A stretch of DNA of 64,000 nucleotides from Halichondria panicea (Eukaryota; Porifera; Demospongiae; Suberitida; Halichondriidae). Positions 38,801-48,600 of this stretch are shown piece after piece (the first letter of the stretch is position 1; each line of letters opens with the position of its first letter). The stretch covers positions 4,345,047-4,409,046 of the forward strand of contig NC_087388.1 of NCBI RefSeq assembly GCF_963675165.1, read 5' to 3'. A model generated the notes under the pieces. That model saw only the letters and a list, made by a program, of their open reading frames with translations, had not been told where the DNA came from and searched no databases. Made by a program: the position numbers and the translations under genes.

Positions 38801-41800
38801 TCTGGCTTTACGTTCACCTAAAGTGGGTGGGGTAGGAGGACTGAAACACATGTGCACTGTAAAATGACAGACTAAGTGTACTATACAGTGTATGATGTGG
38901 GTTGAGACATGGCTGAAATTGATACATGTACCTTGGAACAGTGAGGTACTAAACATCAAGCTAAACAGCAGCTTCATTGTGATTATAGTGCACTGTGTAA
39001 CTTACATGTATGTTGTTGCAAGGCTCAGATACATATACTATAGCTACCCTTTGAGTTAGGCTTTAAAAGTGTACATGCAGTGAAACCTGTCTGTTGGGCA
39101 AACCAACACAACTTATTGCATAACTTATAGCTAACATACATGCAGTACAAACTTACACACGCAGGCTACACATACACATAGGGCTCTTTAACCGAGCTGT
39201 ATTGTGGAGGTTGACCTAAGTGACCACAGCAGACAATTTTCACTGTGTGTACATGCGATACCTCGACACTTTCATAGGTCAGACAATAATTATCACACTC
39301 AAGACGTGTGGAAGTGAATACACCACACTCACCATGGTTCTCTGTTTGTCAGGAAGGTTGACCTTTATCAAACTCTTAGATATGCCCTGAGAGTCTTCAA
39401 TCGAGTGGGGGTCAAAGGTCGGGGGTGGGGCGTAAGATTGGGACGCTGTGAGGAGTCTGTGGTCAGGAGGTTGGTCTACAGGCAGGTGGAGAGAGTATCT
39501 GCTCCCAGGCGGACTCCTACATACATTTGTGTGTACATGAAACCTACTGTACAGGTACATTGTATACTGTATTACTAGCTAGTGAAAATCTTTACGAATA
39601 GCAGAAAATTGGTCACTTTGCGATCTAAGTTTTTTCGTTCTGCACCGATGTAGGCTCTTGCGATTATGTTTTTGTGAAGCAAACAACACTCATAAAATTA
39701 ATGATGTTCGATGCTCGCAAAACATTCTAGTAATACGGTACGTACGATTCTCTTAGGGCAATAGACAACAAGATACGCTTACTTGACAGTTGGAGATGGT
39801 GTGAGAAGCTCTGGAGAGTGGTCTAGCCCCTCCCCATTGTTGACACGCCCCTCGTTGACGGCTAGCAGGTATTTCTCCTTCAGATGATACTCTTCTAACT
39901 GTGCGTACAGCTCATTCTCCTCCTGGACGGAAAGATGTGGTGCAGTCAAACTCCATTATATATGCTTACACGTAATTATTAGCATGCATGCATACAGCTT
40001 CACTAGACATCCTTACACTAGTTATTGGCGTTAATTTATTTCATTACTAGCACTAGGTCATTCGGTTTATACGTTCAGGGACAACGCACCTATCACAAGT
40101 ATGCCCAGAGAAAAGTTCTAGTACAAAGTTAGACAGGTGTCTTGAGAAATGAGCATTAATTAACCAGCTAATTAGTATCAATTAATGCAAACATATCATT
40201 TCCAGCTATATCAAAACATTCAGCCAGACAATAACAAAGACCACCATTCCTTGAATACTCAAATACCACACATAACCACGAGCCACACTACAGGCAATAA
40301 CGACTACTAACGATGGAGTACAATTATAAAAGGGCACTAAAGTGAAATCTATTTACACCTTGGTCAGAGCAACAGTGGTACTAAAGAGGTGGCCTGCTAA
40401 CACATGCACAGGTTAAACACATGCTCTGTGGACTCGACTGCATTATAGAGGTCGGCCAGGTAGTGAGGTGACCACAATAGACAGGTTCAACTTGGTTACT
40501 ATTATCATAAATTAATATACACCCACCATTCATGCTAGCGATTTCTCTTATACACTTACCTCGACAACTATTGATGGTCTATTCTCGGGGAACATGGTTC
40601 CTATCTCATCCAGCTGTGTCTGAGTGCTGCGAATCATCTCACGGATATCCAGAATCTGCACGAACAAAGGCTATGTAAGCAACGTATACCGTATACCGTA
40701 TAGCTGGTAATTTTCGTGGGACAAAATATTCGTGGTTTTCGTGGTTGGAGGTCTGACCACGAATATTTTACCCACGAATGAAGCGACCTTGCAATTGCCT
40801 ACCTTTACCTACAATTCAAGCAGCAACCACGAAAATATTATCCACGAAATGTCTCAATATTGCTGAACCACGAATATTTTGTCCCCCGAAAATTACCCGC
40901 TATACGGTAGTACGTACAGTGTCAATTTTGGGGCCGTTTAGATAAAAATCGAAGAGAGTTAAAAGTTGGCACAGTGAGTTCAACACATCACCTGAAGAGC
41001 TCACTTCAAGCTTGCAGAAAATAATAAACCACTGCATGAACATGGACGTGAGGTATGGCCGATAAAAACATTAAAAACTTACATCACGATGATGACAAAC
41101 GAATTGTACAGTCATGAGCACATGCTAGGACAGCATCAACACACAGCACAGCTAGTAGGTGATGACTAATGCATGCACTTGTGGAGTCCCCCACACACCA
41201 CAATAAAGGCACAGGAAGGCAGTGAAGCGAGCTTTTAAAAGTAGTGACTATACTGACTAATGGACTAATGGGCATCCACTGAATAAGGTTGCTAATGACA
41301 TCGACACTTTCACTATATACAGACACATCGTCACATCACGTAAACAGTTGCCTACAGCTAAACTTGTTTACCCCTTACAACACAAACAGTTACATGTAAG
41401 CAACTATAGGGTATGCTGGGTTCCATTAACTAGAGTAAATGTCACACGCCATATTACATAGATGGGTAGAGAGTGAGAGAGACTTAGAGGTTGGGAACAA
41501 AACTACTCGACACTAAAAGCATATTCGAACTCTCGTGCATACCGGAAGATGCCAAAGTTTTAAGTGTTTTGACTAAATTTGTTTCCTTTGATAACACTTT
41601 CTCGTGGTGTGAAAACTGCTCCTTTCTATTTAGAAAATGTTGTTTGTTTGTATTTCTCTATCTAAACAAATTGCCCACCAACACAAATATTTAAGAATAT
41701 GTCACAGAAATACTACTATAGTGAAACCTGTCTATTGTGGTCACCCTGAAGTCTCTCTCTCAGGTTAATGGGTCCCAAAGTCTCCGTTTAACATGTGTTT

Positions 41801-44800
41801 CAACCTGCCTTAGTAGACTATCTCTTTATTACTACCCAAGTATGCATGAGCACTATAGACAATCGACTAAAAACAATGTGAAACGTTGCTAGGACAATAG
41901 CACTGCCAATCCTATGTACAACCAGTATCACAGTTCACAATATCACGCGTGTAGTTACAATACAAGGCTTACAATTACAAACGCGATGTTTACAGTCGAT
42001 CGTACAGTTCCCAGTAAATTGTCAGACAGGATTGATTTCATGTACACGCACTTATTGGAGTGTTGGTGACAGATTAAATTAAGAGTGACTACATTCTAAA
42101 CTCCTGTGAATCATGGGGAGGGATCACATGACAGGGGGTAATACCCCCCACAAAGAATGAACGCATATGCATAAAAAACAAGCCCAAAATACAAAAATGC
42201 TTTGACGATACTAAATCCTACACTGACAAGTACTATTTATAGCAACCATGCACGATCTAAATGGAACGTATTTACTCATTGTGTGGGAGGGGAGTTTCCC
42301 AATTCATAGCCAACAGGTCTCAATTAATTAGCTATCTAACAATGCACGGCAATAACTAATTACATTACCACAACATCAGAAGCAGTGTGAAGCTTTTAAC
42401 AGGAACTATTAGCGGTGCCTTTGTATGTAGTTCACAGGCTAGCAATCTCACACAGCTAGTAGCAGACTTGTAATCTAATTAAACAACACATCTTATAATT
42501 ATCGACAATAGCCTCAAAGGGTTGGTTACCCATGGCAACGCCCACAGAGGCTGGCAATCAGCTGTGAATTACAAGCACCCACCACCTAAAATGCACCAGG
42601 GAACGTTGTACATGTCAAACTCAATATAATTAATGGTCAACAATGTTTAGGAGGTGCCTCGTATAGCAGATAATTTCGGGGGGGGGGGGGCAAATATTTG
42701 TGGTTGAACAATATTTAGTCTGTTCGTGTATCTTACTTTCGTGGCTGCTGCTTGCACCGCAGGTGAAGGTTGTCAAGGTCGCTTCATTCGTGGGTAAAGT
42801 ATTTGTGCTGGGATTCAACCACGAAAACCACGAATTGTTTACCCCCAAATATTAACTGCTATACGGTACATAATGCAATTGATAATTATGAGTGACTCAC
42901 TATACATAATATGCGGCTGTGTTTGTACAATCATGTCACCAGTAGCAGTACACATAAACCAATGAGGTAGTAGCTATTTTTAGAAGAAGATGTGAACATG
43001 CACACACCTACGTGACCATGACACGTTGTTTGTGCTCTCAATAGCTGTTATTGCAAACACAAACACCATATTCCACAGCAGCACTGAATGCATACCACAC
43101 TACAACAATACATTGGCCACTTCCAATCATAGCAACAGCTACAAGCGTAGCTAGCGTGCGTGCCCTCAATTACCATAGCTACACTTACAACCACCTGACA
43201 CTCGATCACATATATACACTGTGTACACATAATACATACCACTCCAGTCCTAATGCACATTCCAAGTTGCATTTTTTCCATTCCAATAATCACTAATGAC
43301 TTGTTTGCACAGGATGACATGACCCACACACTAAACCTGAGATACCGTTAGTGATCTAATCAGACATTCAGGCTTCATAACATTTTCTTTATAACATTAT
43401 TTTGCATAGAGTTTATAATAACAAAAGTTTACTAGCTGGCACTGGAATAAACGCATGTGACGTATGCGCTGTAGCTACAAAGTGCACCACCCCCTCAAAA
43501 AATCACCGTCATGCAATGACATCACATCTGTTATTTGTTCAACACTTGCTTGAAATACACTCACTACAGCAAAAGATACGTAACTAATAATTAGTAGATA
43601 TAAACACAAGATGTCAACAGTATCCACCTATTGCGTCATTTGGGAACTAACTAAGACACCCCCAAACTCTTAAAAACATTACACTGACTCTGGATAACCC
43701 CTTACCATTGCAAAGGTATAACAATATTAACATCCTGTTTACAGCATCTTATTATAGGTTGCAATTGCATAACAACATCCTGAGGCATAAGGCAATGAGA
43801 TGTCAGGTAGATGATGTTGCAGCTGAAGTGGAATGTTCAAATATGGCTAAGTTTTGGCTGAGGTTGACACAATGTGTGTACATGCATTTTTCTACATTGA
43901 GTCTCTGCTCACTAAGCAACCATTTGCACAGCTGGAAGAAAGTTTTAAATCACACTTAAAGAGCAGAAAGAAATGAGGGAGAAATAATTTCCCCTACTAT
44001 AATCATTTCCGTAACATATGCAGAAAGATTATCAGTTAGTCAAAAAGGGGTGTATTAAACATAATATCCTTTGATGTGGTGGAGCTTATACAGATTCAAC
44101 CAGTGACAAGAAGTTATAGGGAAGCTTTGATAGTCTCAGCTATACAAGCATTATAAATCAGTTTCTTTCACAGTGAAAAAACACAGCTCATACACAGCTC
44201 ATAAACGCCCAGTTTTTAAAGCTTTGATGAAAGGGTCGATCAATGTCTTCATGAGAGCATACATGTAGGAAGTTGGTCAATGATCTGGCAACCAATCTGA
44301 TGGAACAAAGAGCCACCAAGCGAAATCATGCACCACCATTAGCCACCCCTATAAGAAGTCTCCACAACAAGGCAGTTAGGGTGTATAACTATAGTACACA
44401 GCTAGTACATCGCTTTGTATGCGGCACAACTTCATTTATGCTAGCACACAGTGAGTGAGTGACACTACAATACATAGTTCAATACTCAACTGCAACTGTC
44501 AGTGATCATATATCATTTGGAACAACTTTTAACTTTTAACTGCACGTGGGGACAACTGTCGTTAGTAACATTATCAAGAGAGGGAGGATCAAGTTACTGA
44601 CAATAGATGGAGAGCAATTAGTGACAAAGCTGTAAAACAGAAATGGACACCAAATTCAGGCGATAACATCCTAACAACAATGGACACAGAGAAATGCTCT
44701 CCTAGCTTAATTACACACAGTCTGTCACTGGTTTAGTGGTTGATTAATTAATCGATGCTCAAAAAGGACATCACCTATAGCTATAAAAGCATCATTAATT

Positions 44801-45314
44801 TATTTGAGAAGCATGACATGATTTATTACGTGTGCTGCACTGCTGGTTTGCTTTGTAATTCATTAAAACTCCCAACACCTGGGAGAATAACTATTGTAGG
44901 CTTGTTAGCCAGAGGGTCGTTAATTTGATGGGCTATATTTAGAGCAATGTTTATCAGCGTCTGAAAAACAACAGTCCAACAGTTCCAAGGCCAGACAATG
45001 AAAGGTATAGCTTGGTGCTGTATGTGGCAACATGAATCTACATGTTTTATACAAGCTAATGTATGCATTTACTACAAAAACTACACAAAAACAACAAGAA
45101 ATTTACAAGATCTTGTAGTTAAAATAACAACAACAAAAAGCCACAAATTGGCTTTAGGTTAAGGTTGTAGACTGTTTAGTAGTTCACAATATGTCCTATA
45201 GAGCTAAGGGCAACAGTTATTAAAGCTAGCTGCAAAGCTGTATTAAAATCATATTTCTGTGGTTGCACTTACCTCCTGCGTTGGAGAGCATGGAGGGCCA
45301 GGACTGTCAGCCAT
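17848..45314 (-). CDS. RAF: RAF family Ser/Thr kinase, complete, 22 exons, 933 aa
   Basis: Exons in gene order: 45273-45314, 40560-40655, 39783-39922, 39333-39516, 38659-38817, 38414-38476, 38122-38189, 37795-37887, 37363-37530, 36786-36947, 25091-25165, 24730-24853, 24355-24515, 23391-23655, 23133-23244, 22503-22587, 21208-21384, 20200-20246, 19796-19917, 19034-19165, 18647-18781, 17848-18039; 2802 nt, in frame. Landmarks: B-Raf-like N-terminal segment ([15 protein letters not shown]), Ras-binding domain from about residue 142 ([10 protein letters not shown]), C1 zinc domain about 226-273, 14-3-3 site RERSTSTP at 342-349, kinase from about 610 (WEIP, GSGSFG, AVK Lys643, RKTR, HRDLKSNN, DFG Asp754), activation-loop LATVKT (Thr759, Thr762), C-terminal 14-3-3 site RSNSEP. 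It should act as the Ras-activated MEK kinase. It is longer than human B-Raf (766 aa) because of a Ser-rich linker. Intron 1 (4.6 kb) and intron 10 (11.6 kb) are large; intron 10 holds three antisense genes. Confidence 0.95.
18342..18585. mobile_element. TATAGCGG-family MITE (RAF last intron)
   Basis: About 244 bases with ends TACTGTACGTATAGCGGG and GCTATGCTATACAGTA. It contains the same GGGAGAAACTCCCACGCAC block as the copy at 16740, so the two form a subfamily. It lies in the intron between the last two RAF exons. Confidence 0.75.
20374..21150. repeat. Dispersed repeat, copy 1 (RAF intron 17)
   Basis: It starts ACTAGAGCACTAAAGTGCAA and ends near GGCCGCCCACGCGCCTCGGG. The same order of blocks occurs at 35262-35880, and the left end also occurs alone at about 23921. 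The interior carries tandem pieces (CTTTCTACTTTAGTGACCCT twice, and two variants of a TTAGCTTTTGCTCG block). No protein is encoded. Confidence 0.75.
21655..22502. repeat. Minisatellite, about 60-bp unit, about 14 copies, abutting a RAF splice donor
   Basis: Each unit contains CACACACAAGTACGTACC, CGTCACGAGGCATACACT and GGCAGTTTAGCATTAGGGT, with units of about 58-62 bases and small variants (a 2-base CA insertion before GTTTAG, C/A at the CAAGTA/CAGTA step). The array ends exactly at the 5' end of RAF intron 16. On the RAF strand that donor reads AG/GTGTGTGTACCC, which is also the start of every repeat unit. The array makes spurious open frames because the unit is near a multiple of three. Confidence 0.95.
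25510..25940. repeat. CAGCCAGAAGCCTGA repeats with an ACTGGTGG block (RAF intron 10)
   Basis: The first part (GTTGTCAACACAGCTA, CACCTGGTGGTAATTGAACC) has a close partner at about 31880-31995. The second part repeats GCAGCCAGAAGCCTGA with CAATCCC and TTTGGTCAA spacers, about 80 bases apart. It continues in patches at 26740-26885 and massively at 33690-34720. Non-coding. Confidence 0.75.
25956..26193. mobile_element. TATAGCGCG-variant MITE (RAF intron 10)
   Basis: A 238-base element with ends TACCGTATAGCGCGAAATTT and its inverse AAATTTCGCGCTATACGGTA, the best-preserved termini of this family here. The interior has AATTTTCGCGGATTTCG and CACGAAAA blocks shared with copies at 40694 and 53083. No ORF of its own. 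Confidence 0.9.
27382..27388 (+). promoter_or_regulatory. TATA box of secreted-protein gene 1
   Basis: TATAAAA lies 53 bases before the start codon at 27441, on the same strand. A consensus TATA box fits a short-leader gene transcribed independently of, and antisense to, the host RAF gene. Confidence 0.6.
27441..28086 (+). CDS. Small secreted protein 1 (191 aa), nested in RAF intron 10
   Basis: Exons 27441-27528 and 27599-28086 join in phase 1 (576 nt). Exon 1 encodes a signal peptide ([20 protein letters not shown]) and a short acidic segment. Exon 2 encodes the mature domain of about 160 residues. Its order of short strands, with [20 protein letters not shown], a mid-domain GDLWTYP and [11 protein letters not shown], recalls PLAT/LH2-like or related beta-sandwich domains, but that is only a pattern impression. 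The C-terminal NRWIDGDSS is echoed by NRIVDGDGS in the gene at 30860, so the two are paralogues. Function unknown; extracellular location is expected. Same exon plan, strand and TATA arrangement as its neighbours. Confidence 0.8.
28087..29848. other. Spacer between secreted genes 1 and 2, with a repeat fragment
   Basis: Apart from the TAATAGCACTC fragment at 28969-29115 there is a 350-base stretch (28623-28972) with two overlapping short open frames. They have no recognisable family or splice context and may be decayed mobile-element sequence. I call no gene here. Confidence 0.5.
28969..29115 (+). mobile_element. TAATAGCACTC-family element, copy 2 (partial)
   Basis: It shares CCTTGCCAGTGCTTGTTATG and the following blocks with copies 1 and 3, then diverges after the CGGCCGTTATTCGAA region. 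A truncated or older copy. Confidence 0.75.
29849..30391. mobile_element. hAT-like non-autonomous element, copy B (RAF intron 10)
   Basis: A 543-base element with ends TTGAATAGGGAGAGGGATTG and the inverse CAATCCCTCTTCCTATTCAA. The flanks are GGTCAAAG at 29841-29848 and 30392-30399, an exact 8-base duplication. The right end is complete (ATCTAT); the left end lacks four bases of it. Non-coding. Confidence 0.85.
30860..31576 (+). CDS. Small secreted protein 2 (179 aa), nested in RAF intron 10
   Basis: Exons 30860-31010 and 31188-31576 join in phase 1 (540 nt). Exon 1 gives a signal peptide ([17 protein letters not shown]), an acidic propeptide and a dibasic KR site before NAPTCPN, which suggests proteolytic maturation. 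The mature domain contains [39 protein letters not shown] and NRIVDGDGS. The last two align with segments of the gene at 27441, as does the leader (SLPTD versus SVPTE). A TATTTAA element lies about 80 bases upstream of the start. Family and function unknown; a remnant of a related first exon lies at 32549-32592. Confidence 0.8.
31577..33689. other. Spacer between secreted genes 2 and 3
   Basis: It holds the second copy of the ACTGGTGGTCACAAT block (31880-31995), the exon-1-like remnant at 32549-32592 and a possible solo end of the hAT-like family (CTCTTATCTATGG at about 33150). Otherwise it is unassigned. Open frames around 31940-32350 show no family signature. Confidence 0.5.
32549..32592 (+). 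pseudogene. Remnant of a secreted-protein-2-like first exon
   Basis: CCCTACCAAAAGATACAGCT and the next bases (AGTGATGGAGAAGGTGCT) match the coding stretch at 30908-30950 (CCCTACCAACAGATACAGCT, AGTGATGATCATGCTGCT) with few changes. There is no ATG or signal-peptide sequence in frame beside it, so this looks like a leftover of a duplicated copy. Confidence 0.6.
33690..34720. repeat. Degenerate tandem array of CAGCCAGAAGCCTGAGGCAT units
   Basis: Around ten imperfect units of about 70-100 bases, each with GCAGCCAGAAGCCTGAGGCA, CAAT.AAAATGGTCCAATCCC and an AATGTACACTAGGCCATA-like block. Units also occur at 25735-25930 and 26740-26885. A unique insert of about 250 bases (33900-34250) interrupts the array. 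Non-coding. Confidence 0.85.
34774..34780 (+). promoter_or_regulatory. TATA-like box of secreted-protein gene 3
   Basis: TATATAA lies about 123 bases upstream of the start codon at 34903. Weaker evidence than the box at 27382 because of the distance and the A+T-rich setting. Confidence 0.35.
34903..36568 (+). CDS. Small secreted protein 3 (210 aa), nested in RAF intron 10
   Basis: Exons 34903-35159 and 36193-36568 join in phase 2 (633 nt). Of two overlapping donors, only the one at 35160 (GTACATG) keeps the second exon open; the one at 35156 (GTACGT) leads to a stop. Exon 1 encodes a signal peptide ([18 protein letters not shown]), an acidic propeptide and a KR dibasic site. The mature part has eleven or so cysteines, N-glycosylation sequons (NIT, NNT) and an alternating Lys/Ile strand region ([20 protein letters not shown]). 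It shares gene plan, leader style and location with the two upstream secreted genes, but the mature domain is clearly different. Family and function unknown. Its 1-kb intron is mostly the repeat at 35262-35880. Confidence 0.75.
35262..35880. repeat. Dispersed repeat, copy 2, with an internal 28-bp hairpin
   Basis: It begins CTAGAGCACTAAAGTGCAAA and ends GGCCGCCCACGCGCCTCGGG, as in copy 1 at 20374-21150. Inside, 35552-35579 and 35599-35626 form a nearly perfect inverted repeat (GGTACGGGATCACTTCAG and CTGAAGTGATCCCGTACC at the tips) with a 19-base loop. Copy 1 has only one arm of this. A short CAAACAAA/CAGACAAA microsatellite lies at about 35800-35836. Confidence 0.8.
37188..37319. mobile_element. 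Small element with AGGGTGTCATA-type ends (RAF intron 9)
   Basis: A diverged 130-base relative of the element at 47245-47423: CAAGGTGTCATATAGGGGGA at one end, AGAACACCCTG at the other, with the shared internal block CATTCAGGTACTAGTTG. Non-coding. Confidence 0.6.
40694..40909. mobile_element. TATAGCGG-family MITE (RAF intron 1)
   Basis: About 216 bases between CCGTATAGCTGGTAATTTTC and GAAAATTACCCGCTATACGG, with inner blocks ACAAAATATTCGTGG and CCACGAATATTTTGTC forming a second nested inverted pair. Non-coding. Confidence 0.9.
40910..45272. other. Rest of RAF intron 1
   Basis: About 4.4 kb with one MITE (42657-42868), a copy of the GTGAAACCTGTCTATTGTGG repeat (about 41725; relatives at 20035, 39085 and 40390) and otherwise unassigned A+T-rich sequence. 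Several open frames of 60-90 codons exist, none with family signals or splice support. I see no nested gene here. Confidence 0.55.
42657..42868. mobile_element. TATAGCGG-family MITE (RAF intron 1, second copy)
   Basis: About 212 bases between CGTATAGCAGATAATTTCGG and AATATTAACTGCTATACGGT, with a G-run at 42679-42690 and the nested ATTTGTGG/CCACGAA blocks. Ends are more diverged than in the copy at 40694. Confidence 0.8.
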
Positions 45315-45623
45315 TTTACGATGCTGTTTAATAGGGTGCTTTCATCGAATAGCAAAGCAGCAGACTGGCGATAAATCTAGCTTGACCTCTATGCTTTGGC
45401 TGTCTTGTTGTCTGACATGACACTCAGTTGTACATAGTGTGGGTGGGTCTTCACAAAAATAGTGCTACTGCAATGTCGTCACAATCCGTAAAGTTCACAT
45501 TTTTAAAATTTTGAAGCCATAGATTATTACTCAGTCTAGTCTAGTCACCTCACCATAGAGTAGTCTATCTATGTCCTCACCACTTGCCTTGTGTCTCAGT
45601 GCAACCTACTGAGATAAGATTTG
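45315..45623. promoter_or_regulatory. Shared upstream region of RAF (-) and the acyltransferase gene (+)
   Basis: The two start codons (RAF at 45314, acyltransferase at 45624) face away from each other across 309 bases. This spacing is typical of a bidirectional promoter. No consensus TATA box stands out. Transcription start sites cannot be read from sequence alone. Confidence 0.55.
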
Positions 45624-48600
45624 ATGGCCACTACTGATCCCTCCAGAGCTGGTACATCTATAATTAAAGATCACCGGCCATCAGCCTGAATTAAACTCGC
45701 CACAGAAAAGCACAAGTGGTTGCGGGCACAAGTGTGGCATACCAAGTGTGTCATAAGTGGAATCCCCAACTGGCGTTATATCTTATTGATTGTGGTTGAC
45801 TATGAGTGCCCGTATCTAGTGGATTGTCCGATTATAAAATCTAGGAAAGATAAATATAATGATTGAATACTATACAACAATAGTGTGTATAACTTCTCCT
45901 CTCATGCAGTAATACATATAAAACCCATAGGTGAAGTCGCTGATTCAGAAGTAGAACAACTGATAGATGGATCAGACTATTTGGACCTGGACCTTGTTGA
46001 TCTGAACCGGGAAGACTACAATGACATAGTGACTATCCTCAAACTGAATGATGTGCTCAGAGACAAACTGGCATTCACTGTGAGTTAGGGCCTAGAGGAA
46101 GCATGCATGTAGCAGGTCCGGGTAAACGTTATATTTGCAGAAGAGGCTAATTGATTTGGGCCTATAATACATAGTTACTTTATATAGGACTACATCATTA
46201 GCCACCCTATAGGCAATGATTTCAAGGGGAGAATTGAAAACAATCCGGTATATAGTAGAAGAGATGGCCAAGACTCCTCTAATTATTTAGGCTATACTAA
46301 TCATGTTCCCAGCATTATAGTTCCCTACATCATAGATAAAAGAGAGAAATGGATAGGAAACACTTAGCGCCTTGAAAACTATCCGCGTTTCCCCCGGGAT
46401 TCATTCGAGGCCGCCTACTGTACATGGAAAAAAATGGCCAAAAACACAAAAAGAGACAAATGATTGTCTTACTGTCAGTGTGAGAACCCTGCTGCTAAAC
46501 TTTTACTTCTGTTTAATACTTGAGGCTATATGACACACAGTACACTACTTATGTAGGTTGTTCTAGCTGTATTATAGGTGTTATTGGTACAAGAAACATC
46601 CTAAGTAGTGAAAGCAATGTTTCTGTACCTCTAGCTACTTCTTAGCAATCCCAAAAAAGTTTCTATTATTTCCAAATGATACCTAGTATAAAGGGACATT
46701 AAATTGAAGTGGTAGGGAGACTTGGAAAGGTCTGAATTTTTCAAAACAGCCATAGAAGTAGTTTTCATGGGGGTTTGGGAGCGAAACACGGCTGTATCTT
46801 AGCTCAGTGTATGTATTTTATATGCAGCTTATGGGATCACGTGATCCGTTTCCTATCCATTTCTCTCTTTTATCTATGCCTACATCATGATTATAGTAAT
46901 AGTACTAGGTCATTAATTTTGAAGATTTCTCCAGTGATGGTGATCCAAGCAAATAATTAGTAATTAATTAGTGTGAGGTTTTATAGATACTTCCAAGAGT
47001 TCATGATACTTCTTATTGACAGAACTGCAATTGTAATTATAAGCTGTACATTTACAATAATTATGGGCGTAACTTTAATTTCTTTGTTTTTCCTTCTCTC
47101 TATAATAGGTATTCTCAATGAACATTTTCTTCACCTGTTTTCTGGTTGGCTATGTTCCAAACTATTTCTACATCTGGTACACTGGGGTAAGTCACCACGC
47201 CAAAATAATGATCATCATTATACTAGCTGCCAGCAATAAACGAACAGGGTGTCATACAGGGGGGGAGGGCCGGGGGATATTCCCCTCCATAAAATTTGCA
47301 TTCAGGTACTAGTTGGGGGCAATTTTACATACTAACAGGGTATTGAAATAACAGTTGACCTTTTTTTTAGCGAAATTTTCTCTTATTTCCCCCCTCTACT
47401 TCAAAATCCTGTATGACACCCTGACAAATGTACTGTAAAAATGGCTATTAAAACAGCAATAGAACCAATAGCCAGTTACTGTATACCAGTTATAGACGGG
47501 TAGTAATTTTGCTTTTAGAGTACTAATTTTGGCGGATTTGCAGTAAGCACAATAATTTATTTGTCAAAAGATGAGTTTTTAAGGTTGAATGTAAGTTTGG
47601 GAGTCAGATACAGATGAAACAATGCTACATATCTGGCTTGCTTAGCATGCTCTCAAAAGTACATTTTCATGTTGATTCATAATGCATTTAGCGCGGTTTA
47701 GCATTAATTACAAATTCACTAAAATTAGTACCAGTTTATAATAGGTAGTCTCTATTTCCCATATAACTGTCGTATGTTTGAAAACTATGCCTGCCAGCCA
47801 CATATACGACCTCCCGCCCACCTCCCACCCACCCATAGAAAGCAGTGGTCCTCCTCTCCTATCGATGGTACACATACAAACAACTCGGATTCCACTATTT
47901 CCTCTTTGATTTTTGCTACTTTACAAACGTCCTCATCCTTATCTACCTGTGGCTACCCTCCAGCCTCCTGGGAGACTACTGGCGGGGGGCATTGTTTGTT
48001 GGTATTTTCAGCTTCTCGTTTGGTCCCCTCCTAAGCGGTATATTGCTGTGGAGGAATTCCCTGGTGCCCCACTCGACTGACAAGATGACCTCACTCTTCA
48101 TACACATTTCACCTGTCATGGCTCTTTGGGGAATTAGATGGTGAGCTACGTATATAGTTAATTCGGGTTTCATAAATTTTGTGACATGATTTCAAGGATC
48201 CTGCTTTCGTTTTTGTTTCCAAATAGTACTGGCCCACCCTTTTTCCAAATAGTACTTGATACTTGGTGTGTGTCATATAGGATCTAGCCAACACATGCAT
48301 GTCTCTCACGTTGTAGCTTGAAAGGTTTCTTATCTCCAGGTTTTCGACGGAGGAGCAGGGTTTTCCCCTTTGCTCTGAGCCCACCGTCCCAGGTCCGAGA
48401 GGTTGTGATCATGTGACCATGACTGACGCTGTCTATGTGCCTATTTTCCTGTACGCCATGTGGCAAATCATGTACATCGTAGTGGTGAGGTTTAGAAAAT
48501 GACGCATGACCTTTTTTGGGCCTCGAAAAAATGCAATTGCAAGTGTACAATATAATTATGATAACGTGCATTGTGCAAAAGCCTTTCTGGTGTACAACTA

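Noticed and set aside
43048..43329. Cys-rich open frame on the minus strand in RAF intron 1
   Set aside because: Low-complexity TGT/TGC content from CACA/ACAC-rich DNA gives the cysteines. There is no splice context or family match, and the opposite strand is equally open.
48109..48571. Overlapping minus-strand open frames
   Set aside because: They cover acyltransferase exons 48340-48484 and the end of 47839-48140, which are well supported on the plus strand.
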